DNA from: Roseospira marina
Lineage (GTDB): Bacteria; Pseudomonadota; Alphaproteobacteria; Rhodospirillales; Rhodospirillaceae
Assembly: GCF_014197855.1 (NCBI RefSeq)
Contig: NZ_JACIGJ010000010.1
Coordinates: 91,466-155,465 of the forward strand
Direction of reading: 5' to 3'
Length of the DNA stretch: 64,000 nt
The notes below the pieces were generated by a model. That model did no database searches, was not told the DNA's origin, and saw nothing but the letters and a program-made list of their open reading frames with translations. Shown piece by piece: positions 38,777 to 47,659 of this stretch; positions within the stretch are counted from its first letter, which is position 1, and every line of letters starts with the position of its first letter. A program made the translations under genes and the position numbers.

Positions 38777-39799
38777 ATGACCCATCTTCGCTCCCGCGTG
38801 AGCCTGCGCGGCGTCGCCGTCGCCGCCGGCCTGACCACCGCTCTGATGGCGGGATCGGCCATGGCCCAGTCCATGCCCGGCGAAGGCGTCACCGTGGTGC
38901 CGCTGAAGTCCTCCATCGCCGAGGAAACCTTCCAGACCATGCTGGTCATGAAAGCGCTTGAAGACCTCGGCTACGACGTCGAGGACATCAAGGAACTGGA
39001 ATACGCAGCCGCCTATGTGGCTGTGGGCAACGGGGACGGCACGTTCCTGGCGGACGGCTGGTTCCCGCTGCATGTCGACTTCTACGAAGCGGCCGGCGGC
39101 GACGAGAAGCTGTACCGGGAAGGCGTGTACGCCCCGGGCGCTTTGCAGGGCTACCTGATCGACAAGAAGACGGCCGAAGAGCACGACATCACCAACATCG
39201 CCCAGCTTAAGGATCCGGAGATCGCCGCGCTGTTCGACAACAACGGCGACGGCAAGGCCGACCTGACCGGCTGCACCCCGGGCTGGGGCTGCGAGAAGGT
39301 GATCGAGCATCACCTGGACGCCTACGGCCTGCGCGACACCGTCACGCACAACCAGGGCTCCTACTCGGCCATCATCGCCGACACCATCACCCGCTACCAG
39401 CAGGGTGAGCCCATCCTGTACTACACCTGGACCCCGTACTGGGTCTCCGGCGTGCTGGTGCCGGGCAAGGACGTGGTGTGGCTGCAGGTGCCGTTCTCGT
39501 CGCTGCCGGGCGCCCGTGGGGATGTCGACACCTCGCTGCCGAACGGCGCCAACTACGGCTTCCAGGCCAACGACCAGCGCATCGTCGCCAACAAGGACTT
39601 CGCCGAGGCCAACCCGGCCGCCGCGAAGCTGTTCGAGATCATGCAGATTTCGAGCAACGACATCAGCGCGCAGAACCTGAAGATGCGCGATGGCGAGGAC
39701 AGCGAGGCCGATATCGCGCGTCACGTCGAGGGCTGGATCTCCGGTCACCAGAAGACGTGGGACGGCTGGCTTGAAGAGGCGCGCGCCGCCGCCGAGTAA
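38777..39799 (+). CDS. proX: Glycine betaine/proline substrate-binding protein, copy 1
   Basis: A 340-residue periplasmic binding protein. A signal peptide covers about residues 1-31 (cleavage near SAMAQS). The mature part begins with [20 protein letters not shown]. Tryptophans expected in the aromatic ligand cage are present, for example in LADGWFP and TWTPYW, along with PGWGCEKV. It delivers betaine or proline betaine to ProVW. It is preceded by ACAGGAGACT and lies 171 bases after proW, so it may also have its own promoter. A close paralogue follows. Confidence 0.95.
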   Translation: MTHLRSRVSLRGVAVAAGLTTALMAGSAMAQSMPGEGVTVVPLKSSIAEETFQTMLVMKALEDLGYDVEDIKELEYAAAYVAVGNGDGTFLADGWFPLHVDFYEAAGGDEKLYREGVYAPGALQGYLIDKKTAEEHDITNIAQLKDPEIAALFDNNGDGKADLTGCTPGWGCEKVIEHHLDAYGLRDTVTHNQGSYSAIIADTITRYQQGEPILYYTWTPYWVSGVLVPGKDVVWLQVPFSSLPGARGDVDTSLPNGANYGFQANDQRIVANKDFAEANPAAAKLFEIMQISSNDISAQNLKMRDGEDSEADIARHVEGWISGHQKTWDGWLEEARAAAE

Positions 39800-39870
39800 G
39801 CCCCTGTCCCGGATCCGCTCCACCGCCGGACGGCGCCATGCCGCCGGCGGATCGGACTCGATGCCCTCGC

Positions 39871-39923
39871 GCGGGGCTGCTATCCCGGACGGCCGGGATG
39901 GCGGCCCCGCCGGGGGATTTTTG
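39871..39923 (+). terminator. Intrinsic terminator between the two proX genes
   Basis: GCGGGGC..GC.ATCCCGG pairs with CCGGGAT.GC.GCCCCGC around ACGG, with two mismatches, and a TTTTT run follows a few bases later. It suggests that copy 2 is expressed at a lower level or from its own promoter. Confidence 0.7.
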
Positions 39924-39992
39924 TAGGCGCCGGGCGGAGCCTCGCACCAGTCCCCTTCCGGCCGGCCGCCCCCGCTCACGGGAGAACCGCCC

Positions 39993-41024
39993 ATGATTGC
40001 CTTACCCGCGCGCGCAGCGCGGCACCTCGCGCTTATCATCCCCCTGGCCGCCGCCCTGGGTCTCGCCTGCGCCGCACCGGGGGCCCTCGCCGCCGACACC
40101 CAGCCCGGTGCGGGCGTCGAGGTCGTGCCCTTGAAAAGCTCCATCGCCGAGGAAACCTTCCAGACCCTGCTGGTCATGAAGGCCCTGGAAGCGCTGGGCT
40201 ACGACGTCAAGCCCATCCAGGAGGTCGAATACGCCGCCGCCTTCATCGCCCTGGCCCACGGGGACGGCACCTTCATGGCCGACAACTGGGACCCGCAGCA
40301 GGCGGAATACTACGCGGCCGCCGGCGGCGATGCGGCGCTGTACCGCAAGGGCGTGTACGTCCCGCTCGGTCTTCAGGGCTACCTGATGGACAAGAAAACC
40401 GCCGACGCCCACGGCATCACCAGCCTCGACCAGCTCAAGGACCCGGACCTCGCGGCGCTGTTCGACCATACCGGCGACGGCAAGGCCGACCTGACCGGCT
40501 GCAATCCCGGCTGGTACTGCAAAAGCATCATCGAGCACCACATCGACACCTACGGCCTGCGCGACACCGTAAGCCAGAACAGCGGCGCCTACGCGGCGGT
40601 CATTGCGGACACCATCACGCGCTACAAGGCCGGCGAGCCGGTGCTGTACTACGGCTGGACGCCCTACTGGACGGCGGGTGTGCTGGTGCCGGGCAAGGAC
40701 GTGATCTGGCTGACCGTGCCGTTCTCCGCCATGCCGGACGACCCGGACGCCGACACCGCGCAGGCCAACGGCGCCGACTACGGCTTTATGGCCAACGATC
40801 AGCGCATCGTCGCCAACCGCGCCTGGGCCGAGGCGAATCCCGCCGCCGCCACGCTGTTCGGGATCATGCGGATTTCAAGCAACGATGTCAGCGCACAGAA
40901 CCGGCTGATGCGCCAGGGCGAGGACAGCGAGACCGATATCATGCGCCACGCCGACGCCTGGATCGCCGCCCACCAGGAGACCTGGGACGGCTGGCTGACC
41001 GAAGCGCGCGCCGCCGCCGAATAG
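39993..41024 (+). CDS. Glycine betaine/proline substrate-binding protein, copy 2
   Basis: A 343-residue paralogue of copy 1, with a signal peptide at about 1-33 (cleavage near ALAADT). Most blocks are shared ([36 protein letters not shown]). The first cage region differs (ADNWDPQQAEYYAAAGG against [17 protein letters not shown]), which hints at altered specificity. It lies behind the terminator of copy 1 and before a TetR gene on the other strand. It is either a tandem duplicate with a new ligand or a dosage copy. Confidence 0.92.
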   Translation: MIALPARAARHLALIIPLAAALGLACAAPGALAADTQPGAGVEVVPLKSSIAEETFQTLLVMKALEALGYDVKPIQEVEYAAAFIALAHGDGTFMADNWDPQQAEYYAAAGGDAALYRKGVYVPLGLQGYLMDKKTADAHGITSLDQLKDPDLAALFDHTGDGKADLTGCNPGWYCKSIIEHHIDTYGLRDTVSQNSGAYAAVIADTITRYKAGEPVLYYGWTPYWTAGVLVPGKDVIWLTVPFSAMPDDPDADTAQANGADYGFMANDQRIVANRAWAEANPAAATLFGIMRISSNDVSAQNRLMRQGEDSETDIMRHADAWIAAHQETWDGWLTEARAAAE

Positions 41025-41025
41025 C

Positions 41026-41043
41026 CCGCGCCCGTGGGCGCGG
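41026..41043. terminator. Hairpin between convergent proX copy 2 and tetR-type gene
   Basis: CCGCGCCC and GGGCGCGG form an 8-bp stem with a 2-base loop, exactly between the two stop codons. No T-tract. Confidence 0.4.
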
Positions 41044-41625
41044 TTACGGCGCGTCCACGGGCCCGACCACCCGCCATACCGCCTCGGCCAACTCGTCGGC
41101 GTAGTCGTCGAGCGGCTCCGGCAGGCGACCATACAGGATTTGCAGCGCGGTCTGCATGACCACGCCGAGGCCCATGCCGATCACCAGTTCGACAGGGCGG
41201 ACCGGGATGACACCCGCCTGCATCGCGGCCTCGACGACGTCCCGGATCAGCGCCACAGGATCGTCCTGCGGGTCGAAGGTCAGGTCGCCCAGCATCTCGT
41301 GCTGAAAGCGCAGGTGATAGGAAAAGCCCAGCCAGTCCTCCGCCGCCAGCCGACAATACGCCCGCACCAGCGCCAGGACGGTCTCCTTGAACGGCGTGTC
41401 CACGGCGACCGCGCCACGCAACCCCGTCGCCAGACGCACCATCTCGTCGTGCAGCAGTTCGCGGGCCAGCTCTTCCTTCGACGGGAAATGCCGGTAGATG
41501 TTGCCCTCCGACATGTCGCAGGCCGCCGCGATCTGGCGGGTCGTCGTTTCACTGATTCCCTGATGGACAAACAGCTCCAGCGCCCCGCGCTTCAGGCGGT
41601 GTCGGGTGCGTTCGACTTTGCGCAT
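41044..41625 (-). CDS. TetR family transcriptional regulator
   Basis: A 193-residue TetR-type repressor. The N-terminal helix-turn-helix is clear: TRHRLKRGALELFVHQGI, then TTTRQIAAACDMSEGNIYRH and FPSKEELA. The C-terminal ligand domain has no recognised effector motif. It is downstream of and on the same strand as the PspA-like and YiaA-like genes, and two matching palindromes lie in the promoter region of that cluster, so it probably represses the membrane repair genes. The proX neighbour on the other side is a less likely target. Confidence 0.9.
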   Translation of the reverse strand: MRKVERTRHRLKRGALELFVHQGISETTTRQIAAACDMSEGNIYRHFPSKEELARELLHDEMVRLATGLRGAVAVDTPFKETVLALVRAYCRLAAEDWLGFSYHLRFQHEMLGDLTFDPQDDPVALIRDVVEAAMQAGVIPVRPVELVIGMGLGVVMQTALQILYGRLPEPLDDYADELAEAVWRVVGPVDAP

Positions 41626-41690
41626 GCGGGCGTCCTAAATGAAAACCGGAAAGGGCGGCAGGGTAGCGCCGCCCTCCCGTGCCGTCCAGA

Positions 41691-41981
41691 TCAGGCGGCG
41701 TCCGCATACTTGTCGATCAGTTCGCGGGTTTTCGCGACCTCAAGGCGGTGATGCCAGGTCCGGGCCTCGTGCTGATCGCGCAGCACCTTCGACAGGGTGA
41801 AGCAATTCCCGGCCAAGAACAGCACCCCCATGAGCAGGAACCCCTGCACCCAGAAATCCACCTGCAAGCTGAGGACGCCACCCAGAACAGCCGCCAGCGA
41901 GATAGCGAACGACGTGATGGAGTGGATGATCCAGGCCTTCGACGGCTCCATGATCGCGGTCACATGCTCGGTCTGGTTCAT
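41691..41981 (-). CDS. YiaA/YiaB-type inner membrane protein
   Basis: A 96-residue protein with two hydrophobic helices (about 19-40 and 46-68). Family-like phrases are ISLAAVLGGVLSLQVDFWVQ then GFLLMGVLFLAGNCFTLSKV and LRDQHEART. YiaA/YiaB domain proteins have unknown function; in alphaproteobacteria they often lie beside pspA-like genes. Its ATG overlaps the stop codon of the PspA-like gene (ATGA), so the two are coupled. Confidence 0.8.
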   Translation of the reverse strand: MNQTEHVTAIMEPSKAWIIHSITSFAISLAAVLGGVLSLQVDFWVQGFLLMGVLFLAGNCFTLSKVLRDQHEARTWHHRLEVAKTRELIDKYADAA

Positions 41982-42715
41982 GACGACTCTCCTTCCGGCT
42001 GGGTCTGAGGCTGAGTTTGGGGTTGGGTCTGGTTCGGGGTGTGGCGAAGCCGCCGGAGCACCGCCGCCTCGCGGGCGGTCCGGTTGGGGATGATGCCGCG
42101 GGTCTCAAGGCGCTGGTCCAGGTCGCGCCCGGAGGCTTCGGCGTCGATCTGTTCGAGCGCCGACAGCCGGTCCGATTCCTCCTGTTGAAGCATCCGGATT
42201 CGCGCCAGGCTCTCCTCGGCAGCGGTCAGAGACTGCGAGACGGCCTGCGACGCCCGTGCGCCCGCGCGCTGCGCGCTGTGGACGACATGGATGTCCCGGG
42301 CCTCCATATGGTCCTGGCGCAAGCGGACCAGCCGCCCCTCGATTTTGCGCACCGCGTCTTGAAGGCGACGAACGCGCTCCTCCTGGGCGGCCAGCGCGTC
42401 CCGTTGCCGCCTCAGGGAGTCCTCCAGATCGACGATGCGCCCGGCCAGGTCATTGGCCAGCGCCTCGTCCCCCCGGTCGAGCGCCTGCCGCGCCTGTTGG
42501 GTGCGCGTGGACAGGTCGTCTTCCAGGCGCTGCACCACCCGGCGGAGTCCCATGGCGTGCGCCATCAGCGTGGCCAGATCGCCGCGAAACCGGGCCTGCA
42601 TGGCCGTGGCCTCGCGGATTTCCTGCTCCAGGATCAGCAGGCCGTTCGCATCCACCGCCGATTGCTCGGCACGGGCGACGAGTCCACGGATCGCGGTCCT
42701 CAGTTTGTTTCTCAT
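41978..42715 (-). CDS. PspA/IM30 family membrane-stress protein
   Basis: A 245-residue coiled-coil protein starting MRNKLRTAIRGLVARAEQ. Helices cover most of the chain: DLSTRTQQARQALDRGDEAL, AGRIVDLEDSLRRQRDALAA and QEERVRRLQDAVRKIEGRL. PspA/IM30 proteins form ESCRT-III-like assemblies on damaged inner membrane. The tail is a Gln/Thr/Pro repeat (TQPQTQPQTQPEG). The ATG at 42715 is used because the sequence upstream to 42799 holds the promoter and an operator. It is divergent from the Aas-like gene and heads the yiaA-like/tetR cluster. Confidence 0.85.
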   Translation of the reverse strand: MRNKLRTAIRGLVARAEQSAVDANGLLILEQEIREATAMQARFRGDLATLMAHAMGLRRVVQRLEDDLSTRTQQARQALDRGDEALANDLAGRIVDLEDSLRRQRDALAAQEERVRRLQDAVRKIEGRLVRLRQDHMEARDIHVVHSAQRAGARASQAVSQSLTAAEESLARIRMLQQEESDRLSALEQIDAEASGRDLDQRLETRGIIPNRTAREAAVLRRLRHTPNQTQPQTQPQTQPEGESS

Positions 42716-42745
42716 GTCGGTGTCCTCGGTTGCTCCGGCGAAAAC

Positions 42746-42759
42746 TGAGCGATCGCTCA
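42746..42759. promoter_or_regulatory. Operator palindrome 1 (TetR-type)
   Basis: TGAGCGATCGCTCA is a perfect 14-bp palindrome, 31 bases before the PspA-like ATG. It matches operator 2 at 11 of 14 positions if strand orientation is allowed, and the flank CACTTT is shared in mirror image. It resembles operators of AcrR/TetR-type repressors. Confidence 0.75.
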
Positions 42760-42807
42760 CTTTCATGTTGACTTTGGCGCCGCCGCGCCGCAGGGTCAAG
42801 CGGAAAG

Positions 42808-42821
42808 TGAGTGGTCGCTCA
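42808..42821. promoter_or_regulatory. Operator palindrome 2 (TetR-type)
   Basis: TGAGTGGTCGCTCA, preceded by AAAG and followed by TTTC, lies 16 bases before the Aas-like ATG. Its centre is 62 bases from that of operator 1, about six helical turns, so one repressor could control both divergent genes. Confidence 0.75.
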
Positions 42822-42837
42822 TTTCATGGAGGACGCG

Positions 42838-45800
42838 ATGACACGGACCCCCCTCATCGGCTCACGCCGGTTCCTCCCGCTGCTCGTCACGCAGAGCCTC
42901 GGGGCCTTCAACGACAACCTGTTCAAGAACGCCCTGGTGGTGCTGGTGCTCTACCAGCTCGCCGCCACGCCGCAGGCCGGCCCGATGCTGGTCACCGCCG
43001 CGATGGGTCTGTTCATCCTGCCGTGGTTGCTGTTTTCCGGTGTCGCCGGAGCCGTGGCCGACAAGGTCGAGAAGCCAGGTCTGACCCGGTGGCTCAAGGG
43101 CGCCGAGATCGCCATCATGGGCCTGGGCGCCGCCGGCTTCCTGCTCGGCAACGTGCCCATGCTGATGGTCACGCTATTCCTGATGGGAACGCAGTCCGCG
43201 CTGCTGGGCCCCGTGAAGTTCGCGCTGTTGCCCGAACTGCTGCGGCGGGACGAGCTGCTGGCCGGCAACGCCTACATCGAAGCGGCGGCCTATCTGGCGA
43301 TCCTCGGCGGCACCATCGCCGGGGGCCTGCTGGTCGTCGCCCCGGGCGGCCCCCTCATCGTCTCGGGGACGGCGCTGATGCTGGCAACCGTCGGGTTGGT
43401 CACCAGCTTGTTCATTCCGCGCGGCGTCGCCAAGCAGCCCGGGCTCGTAGTGCCGCGCAACCCCCTCGCCGCCTCCTGGCGGACCGTCGCCGCCGCGATC
43501 ACGGACCGCGAGGTGTTCCGGGCCCTGATGGCCATCGCCTGGTTCCACCTTCTGGGTGCGACCTTCCTGGCGCAGTTTCCGGCCTATGCGAAGAGCGTGT
43601 TCCACGGCGATGCCGAGGTGGTCACACTGTTCCTGACCGTCTTTTCCATCGGCGTGGCCCTGGGTGCCGCGCTGTGCAAGCCCTTGCTGCGCGGCGCCAT
43701 CTCCGCCCGGCTAGCGCCGCTCGCCCTGATCGGCGCCGGTGTGGCCGCCTTTGATCTGGTCGCGGCGTCCTACGCGGTCGTGCCGCCCACGGAGTCCGGC
43801 CTGATCGGCGCCGCCGCGTTCCTGGCCTCGCCCGCGAACTGGCGGATCCTGGTCGATCTGCTGGTGCTGTCCACGTCCGGCGGCCTGCTGATCGTGCCGC
43901 TCTACGCCCTGATCCAGGACCGCACGCCGGACGACGAGCGCGCCCGTGGCATTGCCGCCAGCAACATCCTGAACGCCTTGTTCATTGTGCTCTCGACGGC
44001 GGGCGCCGCCGGCCTTCTGGCCCTGGGCCTGACCCCGATCGACCTGTTCCTGATCGCCGCCGTCCTGAACGTGGGCGCCATCATCCTGGCCATCCGGGCG
44101 TGGCCGGAGACCATCCTGCGCGGGCTGTTCAAGACCGTGTTCAAACTCGCCTTCCGCGTCCGCGTCCAGGGCCTGGAACACTTGGAGGCCGCCCCGAAGA
44201 ACGCCGTGGTGGTGGCCAATCACCTGTCCTACCTGGACGGCCCGATCCTCGCAGCCTGGCTGCCCGGTGCGCCGATGTTCGCCGTCCACAAGCAGGTGGC
44301 GGGCAAATGGTGGGCGCGCCCGTTCATGGCCCTGATCCGCCGCGCCGAGATCGAGCCCGGCAACCCCTACGCCCTCAAGGCCTTCATCCGCGCGGCCAAG
44401 GCCGGCGAACGCTGCGTGATCTTCCCGGAAGGGCGTCTGTCGGTCACCGGCGGGCTGATGAAGGTGTACGACGGGCCGGCGGTGGTGGCCGACACGGTGG
44501 ACGTGCCGATCGTGCCCGTCCGCATCGACGGCACGCAGTACTCGCGGTTTTCCAAGCTGGGCGACAAGCTGCGCCAGCGCTGGTTCCCCCGGGTCACGGT
44601 CACCATCCTGCCCGCGCGCCGGCTGAGCTGCCCCGAGGACCTCACTGGTGCGAACCGCCGCCACGCCCTGGGACAGGCCCTGTACGACACCATGAGTGCG
44701 CTTGTGTTCGAAACCGCGCCCACCCCGACCACCCTGCCGGAGGCGCTGCGGCGGGCGGCCCGCCGGTCGGACCACCGCACCACCGTCGTCGAGGATGCGA
44801 CCGGGACCACGCTGAGCTATGGCCGCCTGCGGACGGCGGCGGTCGCCATGAGCACGGAACTGGCCCGCGCGACAGAGCCGGAGGAGACCGTCGGCGTCCT
44901 GCTGCCCACCATGGCCGCCACGCTGGTCTCGGTGTTCGGGCTGCTGGAGGCGGGCCGGGTTCCGGCCATGCTGAACTTCTCGGCGGGCCTGGGGCCGGTC
45001 ACGCAGGCCTGCACCGCCGCCGGGGTGCGCCGCATCGTCACCAGCCGGGCCTTCGTTGAACAGGCCAACCTGTCGACGTTGATCGAGGGGCTCCCGGCCC
45101 ACACGACCGTCCTCTATCTGGAGGACATCAAAGCGCGCATCGGGTGGAGCGCGAAGCTGCGCGCGGCAGCACGGGCGCGCTTTGGGCGGCCGGTCCACAC
45201 CGACCCGAACCGTCCGGCCGTGGTGCTGTTCACGTCCGGATCCGAGGGCACTCCCAAGGGCGTCGTGCTGAGCCATGCCAACCTGCTGGCCAACTGCCGC
45301 CAGTTGCAGGCTCGGATCGCCTTCTCACCGGCCGATAAAGTGTTCAACCCGCTGCCCATGTTCCATGCGTTCGGGCTGACGGGCGGTGTCCTGCTGCCGC
45401 TGCTGCACGGCGTACCGGTCTTCCTGTACCCCTCGCCGCTGCACTACCGGGCCATCCCGGAGCTGGTCTACAACAGCCGGGCCACGGTGCTGTTCGGCAC
45501 CGACACCTTCCTGGCCGGCTACGGCAAGGCCGCCGATGCGTACGATCTGAGCTCCGTCCGCCTGGTGTTCGCCGGAGCAGAGCGGGTCAAACCGACCACC
45601 CGGACGCTGTATGCCGAGAAGTTCGGGCTGCGCCTTCTGGAAGGCTACGGCGCCACCGAGTGCGGCCCGGTGATCGCCGTCAACACTCCCATGCACCACA
45701 AGCCGGGCACGGTCGGCCGCCTATTGCCCGGGCTCGACGCCCGGCTGGAGCCGGTGGACGGCGTCGAGAGCGGCGCCCGCCTGCGGGTACGGGGTCCCAA

Positions 45801-46251
45801 CGTGATGCTCGGCTACCTGCGGGTGGAACGGCCGGGTCATCTGGAAGCCCCGACCGACGGCTGGTACGACACCGGCGACATCGTGGACCGGGACGCGAAC
45901 GGCTTCCTGACGCTTGTGGACCGGGCCAAGCGGTTCGCCAAGGTGGCCGGGGAAATGGTCTCGCTGGGTGCCGTCGAGCAGGTGGCGACCGCCCGCTGGC
46001 CGGACGCCCAGCACGCCGCCATCGCCCTGCCCTGCCCCCGCAAGGGCGAGCGGATCCTGCTCGCGACCACGAGCGCCGACGTCAATTCGGCGGGCCTGCG
46101 GGAAGACGTGCGGGCGCAGGGTCGGTCAGAGCTGTCCGTGCCCAGCCGCATCGTTGTGCTGGACGCCCTGCCCCTGCTGCCGAGCGGCAAGGCGGACTAT
46201 CGGGCGCTGACCCGCATGCTGGATCCGGACGATCTGGACGCGGCAGCCTAA
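42838..46251 (+). CDS. aas: Fused MFS transporter / acyltransferase / acyl-ACP synthetase (Aas-like, LplT-Aas fusion)
   Basis: A 1137-residue three-domain protein. Residues about 1-420 are an MFS transporter like LplT (LVTQSLGAFNDNLFKNALVV). Residues about 430-620 are a PlsC-type acyltransferase with the HX4D motif (ANHLSYLDGPI, His about 462) and FPEGRLS. Residues about 640-1137 are an AMP-forming ligase (LFTSGSEGTPKGVVLSH, YGATECGPV, GWYDTGDI). In E. coli LplT flips lysophospholipids inward and Aas re-acylates them; here both are in one chain. Start at 42838 follows GGAGG. The paired operators and PspA-like neighbour suggest an envelope repair regulon. Confidence 0.93.
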   Translation: MTRTPLIGSRRFLPLLVTQSLGAFNDNLFKNALVVLVLYQLAATPQAGPMLVTAAMGLFILPWLLFSGVAGAVADKVEKPGLTRWLKGAEIAIMGLGAAGFLLGNVPMLMVTLFLMGTQSALLGPVKFALLPELLRRDELLAGNAYIEAAAYLAILGGTIAGGLLVVAPGGPLIVSGTALMLATVGLVTSLFIPRGVAKQPGLVVPRNPLAASWRTVAAAITDREVFRALMAIAWFHLLGATFLAQFPAYAKSVFHGDAEVVTLFLTVFSIGVALGAALCKPLLRGAISARLAPLALIGAGVAAFDLVAASYAVVPPTESGLIGAAAFLASPANWRILVDLLVLSTSGGLLIVPLYALIQDRTPDDERARGIAASNILNALFIVLSTAGAAGLLALGLTPIDLFLIAAVLNVGAIILAIRAWPETILRGLFKTVFKLAFRVRVQGLEHLEAAPKNAVVVANHLSYLDGPILAAWLPGAPMFAVHKQVAGKWWARPFMALIRRAEIEPGNPYALKAFIRAAKAGERCVIFPEGRLSVTGGLMKVYDGPAVVADTVDVPIVPVRIDGTQYSRFSKLGDKLRQRWFPRVTVTILPARRLSCPEDLTGANRRHALGQALYDTMSALVFETAPTPTTLPEALRRAARRSDHRTTVVEDATGTTLSYGRLRTAAVAMSTELARATEPEETVGVLLPTMAATLVSVFGLLEAGRVPAMLNFSAGLGPVTQACTAAGVRRIVTSRAFVEQANLSTLIEGLPAHTTVLYLEDIKARIGWSAKLRAAARARFGRPVHTDPNRPAVVLFTSGSEGTPKGVVLSHANLLANCRQLQARIAFSPADKVFNPLPMFHAFGLTGGVLLPLLHGVPVFLYPSPLHYRAIPELVYNSRATVLFGTDTFLAGYGKAADAYDLSSVRLVFAGAERVKPTTRTLYAEKFGLRLLEGYGATECGPVIAVNTPMHHKPGTVGRLLPGLDARLEPVDGVESGARLRVRGPNVMLGYLRVERPGHLEAPTDGWYDTGDIVDRDANGFLTLVDRAKRFAKVAGEMVSLGAVEQVATARWPDAQHAAIALPCPRKGERILLATTSADVNSAGLREDVRAQGRSELSVPSRIVVLDALPLLPSGKADYRALTRMLDPDDLDAAA

Positions 46252-46271
46252 CCCCGGGGCGGCCTTCCGAA

Positions 46272-46301
46272 GGGGCGGCGGGCGTGGTCGCCCCCCGCCC
46301 C
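46272..46301. terminator. Hairpin between convergent aas and aminotransferase genes
   Basis: GGGGCGG.GGGCG pairs with CGCCC.CCGCCCC around TGGT with one mismatch. It overlaps the aminotransferase stop codon edge. No T-tract. Confidence 0.4.
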
Positions 46302-47659
46302 TACCCCGTCGCTCCCTCAAGGGCGGCGTCGAGCGCCCCGGCCAGCCGGTCCACGATCTCCGGAATATGCTCGGGGCCCAGGATGAACGGCGGCGCCAGC
46401 ATGATGTGGTCGCCCTGCCGGCCGTCGATGGTGCCGCCCATCGGGTAGCACATCAGGCCGCGCGCCATCGCCTCCCCCTTCACCCGCGCGTGCAACCGGA
46501 CGGCCGGATCGAACGGGGCCTTGGTGGCGCGGTCCGCGACCAGCTCCAGGCCCAGGATCAGGCCACGCCCCCGGATATCGCCGACATGGGGATGATCGCC
46601 GAATGCGGCCTCCAGCGCGGCGCGCAGGGCCGCGCCCTGGGTCCGCACATTCGCCAGCAGGTCGTCGGCCTCGATCCGCCGCTGCACGGCGAGCGCCCCG
46701 GCGCAGGCCGTCACATGGCCGAGGTACGTATGCCCGTGCTGGAAAAAGCCGCTGCCGGTCACGATGGTGTCGTAGATGCGATCGCTGCACAGCATGGCAC
46801 CGATGGGCTGGTAGCCGGCCCCGAGCCCCTTGGCGATCATCAGGATGTCGGGCGACACCCCGTCCTCGGCGCAGGCGAACAGATGGCCCGTCCGGCCCAT
46901 GCCGCACATCACCTCGTCGAGGATCAGCAAGACCCCATGCCGGTCGCAGATCTCGCGGATGCGCCGCAGGTACCCGGGCACCGCCGGCACGGCGCCGCCC
47001 GTCGCGCCCACCACCGGCTCGGCGATGAAGGCGGCCACGGTCTCGGGGCCGAGCGTCCGGATTGTAGCGTCCAGGTCGTCGGCCACGCGCTGTCCATACG
47101 CCTCTTCGGTCTCGTCGTCCCGCCGGTCGCGGTAGGGGTAGCACGGCGCGATATGGGTCGCGGGCATCAGCATGGGCTCGAACGGCGCCCGGCGCCACTG
47201 GTTGCCGCCCACCGCCAGCGCGCCCAACGTGTTGCCGTGATAGCTTTGCCGACGCGCAATGATGCGATGCCGGGTCGGCTCTCCGGCTTCGAGGAAGTAC
47301 TGGCGCGCCAGCTTCAGGGCGGCCTCGGCCGCTTCCGATCCGCCGGAGACCAGATATACGCGGCTCAAACGGTTGTCCGGGATCCGCGCCGCGGCGCGCG
47401 TGATCAGGTGATCCGCGAGATCCTCGGCGGGCCGGGTGGTGAAAAAGGCCGAGTGCGCGTACGCCAGATCGTCCACCTGGGCGCGGATGGCGGCGCGCAC
47501 CATCGCGTCGCTGTGCCCCAGGCAGGACACCGCCGCCCCGCCGCAGGCATCCAGATAGCGGCGCCCGTCGGCGTCGATCAGCCAAGGGCCGTCACCGGAC
47601 ACCGCCACCGGGTACGCAGCCCCCGGCTGGCGATGAAAAATACGCGAAGACGAGGTCAT
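46301..47659 (-). CDS. Class III (PLP-dependent) aminotransferase
   Basis: A 452-residue enzyme of the acetylornithine/omega-aminotransferase fold type. Landmarks: YLDACGGAAVSCLGH, VYLVSGGSEAAEAALKLARQ, the PLP-contacting HGNTL-like SYHGNTLGALAVGG, VLLILDEVMCGMGRTG, and the catalytic lysine in ILMIAKGLGAGYQPIGA. It resembles beta-alanine/pyruvate or taurine-type transaminases that accept omega-amino groups. The start overlaps the regulator stop (ATGA). The RpiR-type neighbour suggests catabolic induction by an amine or amino acid. Substrate unknown. Confidence 0.93.
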   Translation of the reverse strand: MTSSSRIFHRQPGAAYPVAVSGDGPWLIDADGRRYLDACGGAAVSCLGHSDAMVRAAIRAQVDDLAYAHSAFFTTRPAEDLADHLITRAAARIPDNRLSRVYLVSGGSEAAEAALKLARQYFLEAGEPTRHRIIARRQSYHGNTLGALAVGGNQWRRAPFEPMLMPATHIAPCYPYRDRRDDETEEAYGQRVADDLDATIRTLGPETVAAFIAEPVVGATGGAVPAVPGYLRRIREICDRHGVLLILDEVMCGMGRTGHLFACAEDGVSPDILMIAKGLGAGYQPIGAMLCSDRIYDTIVTGSGFFQHGHTYLGHVTACAGALAVQRRIEADDLLANVRTQGAALRAALEAAFGDHPHVGDIRGRGLILGLELVADRATKAPFDPAVRLHARVKGEAMARGLMCYPMGGTIDGRQGDHIMLAPPFILGPEHIPEIVDRLAGALDAALEGATG

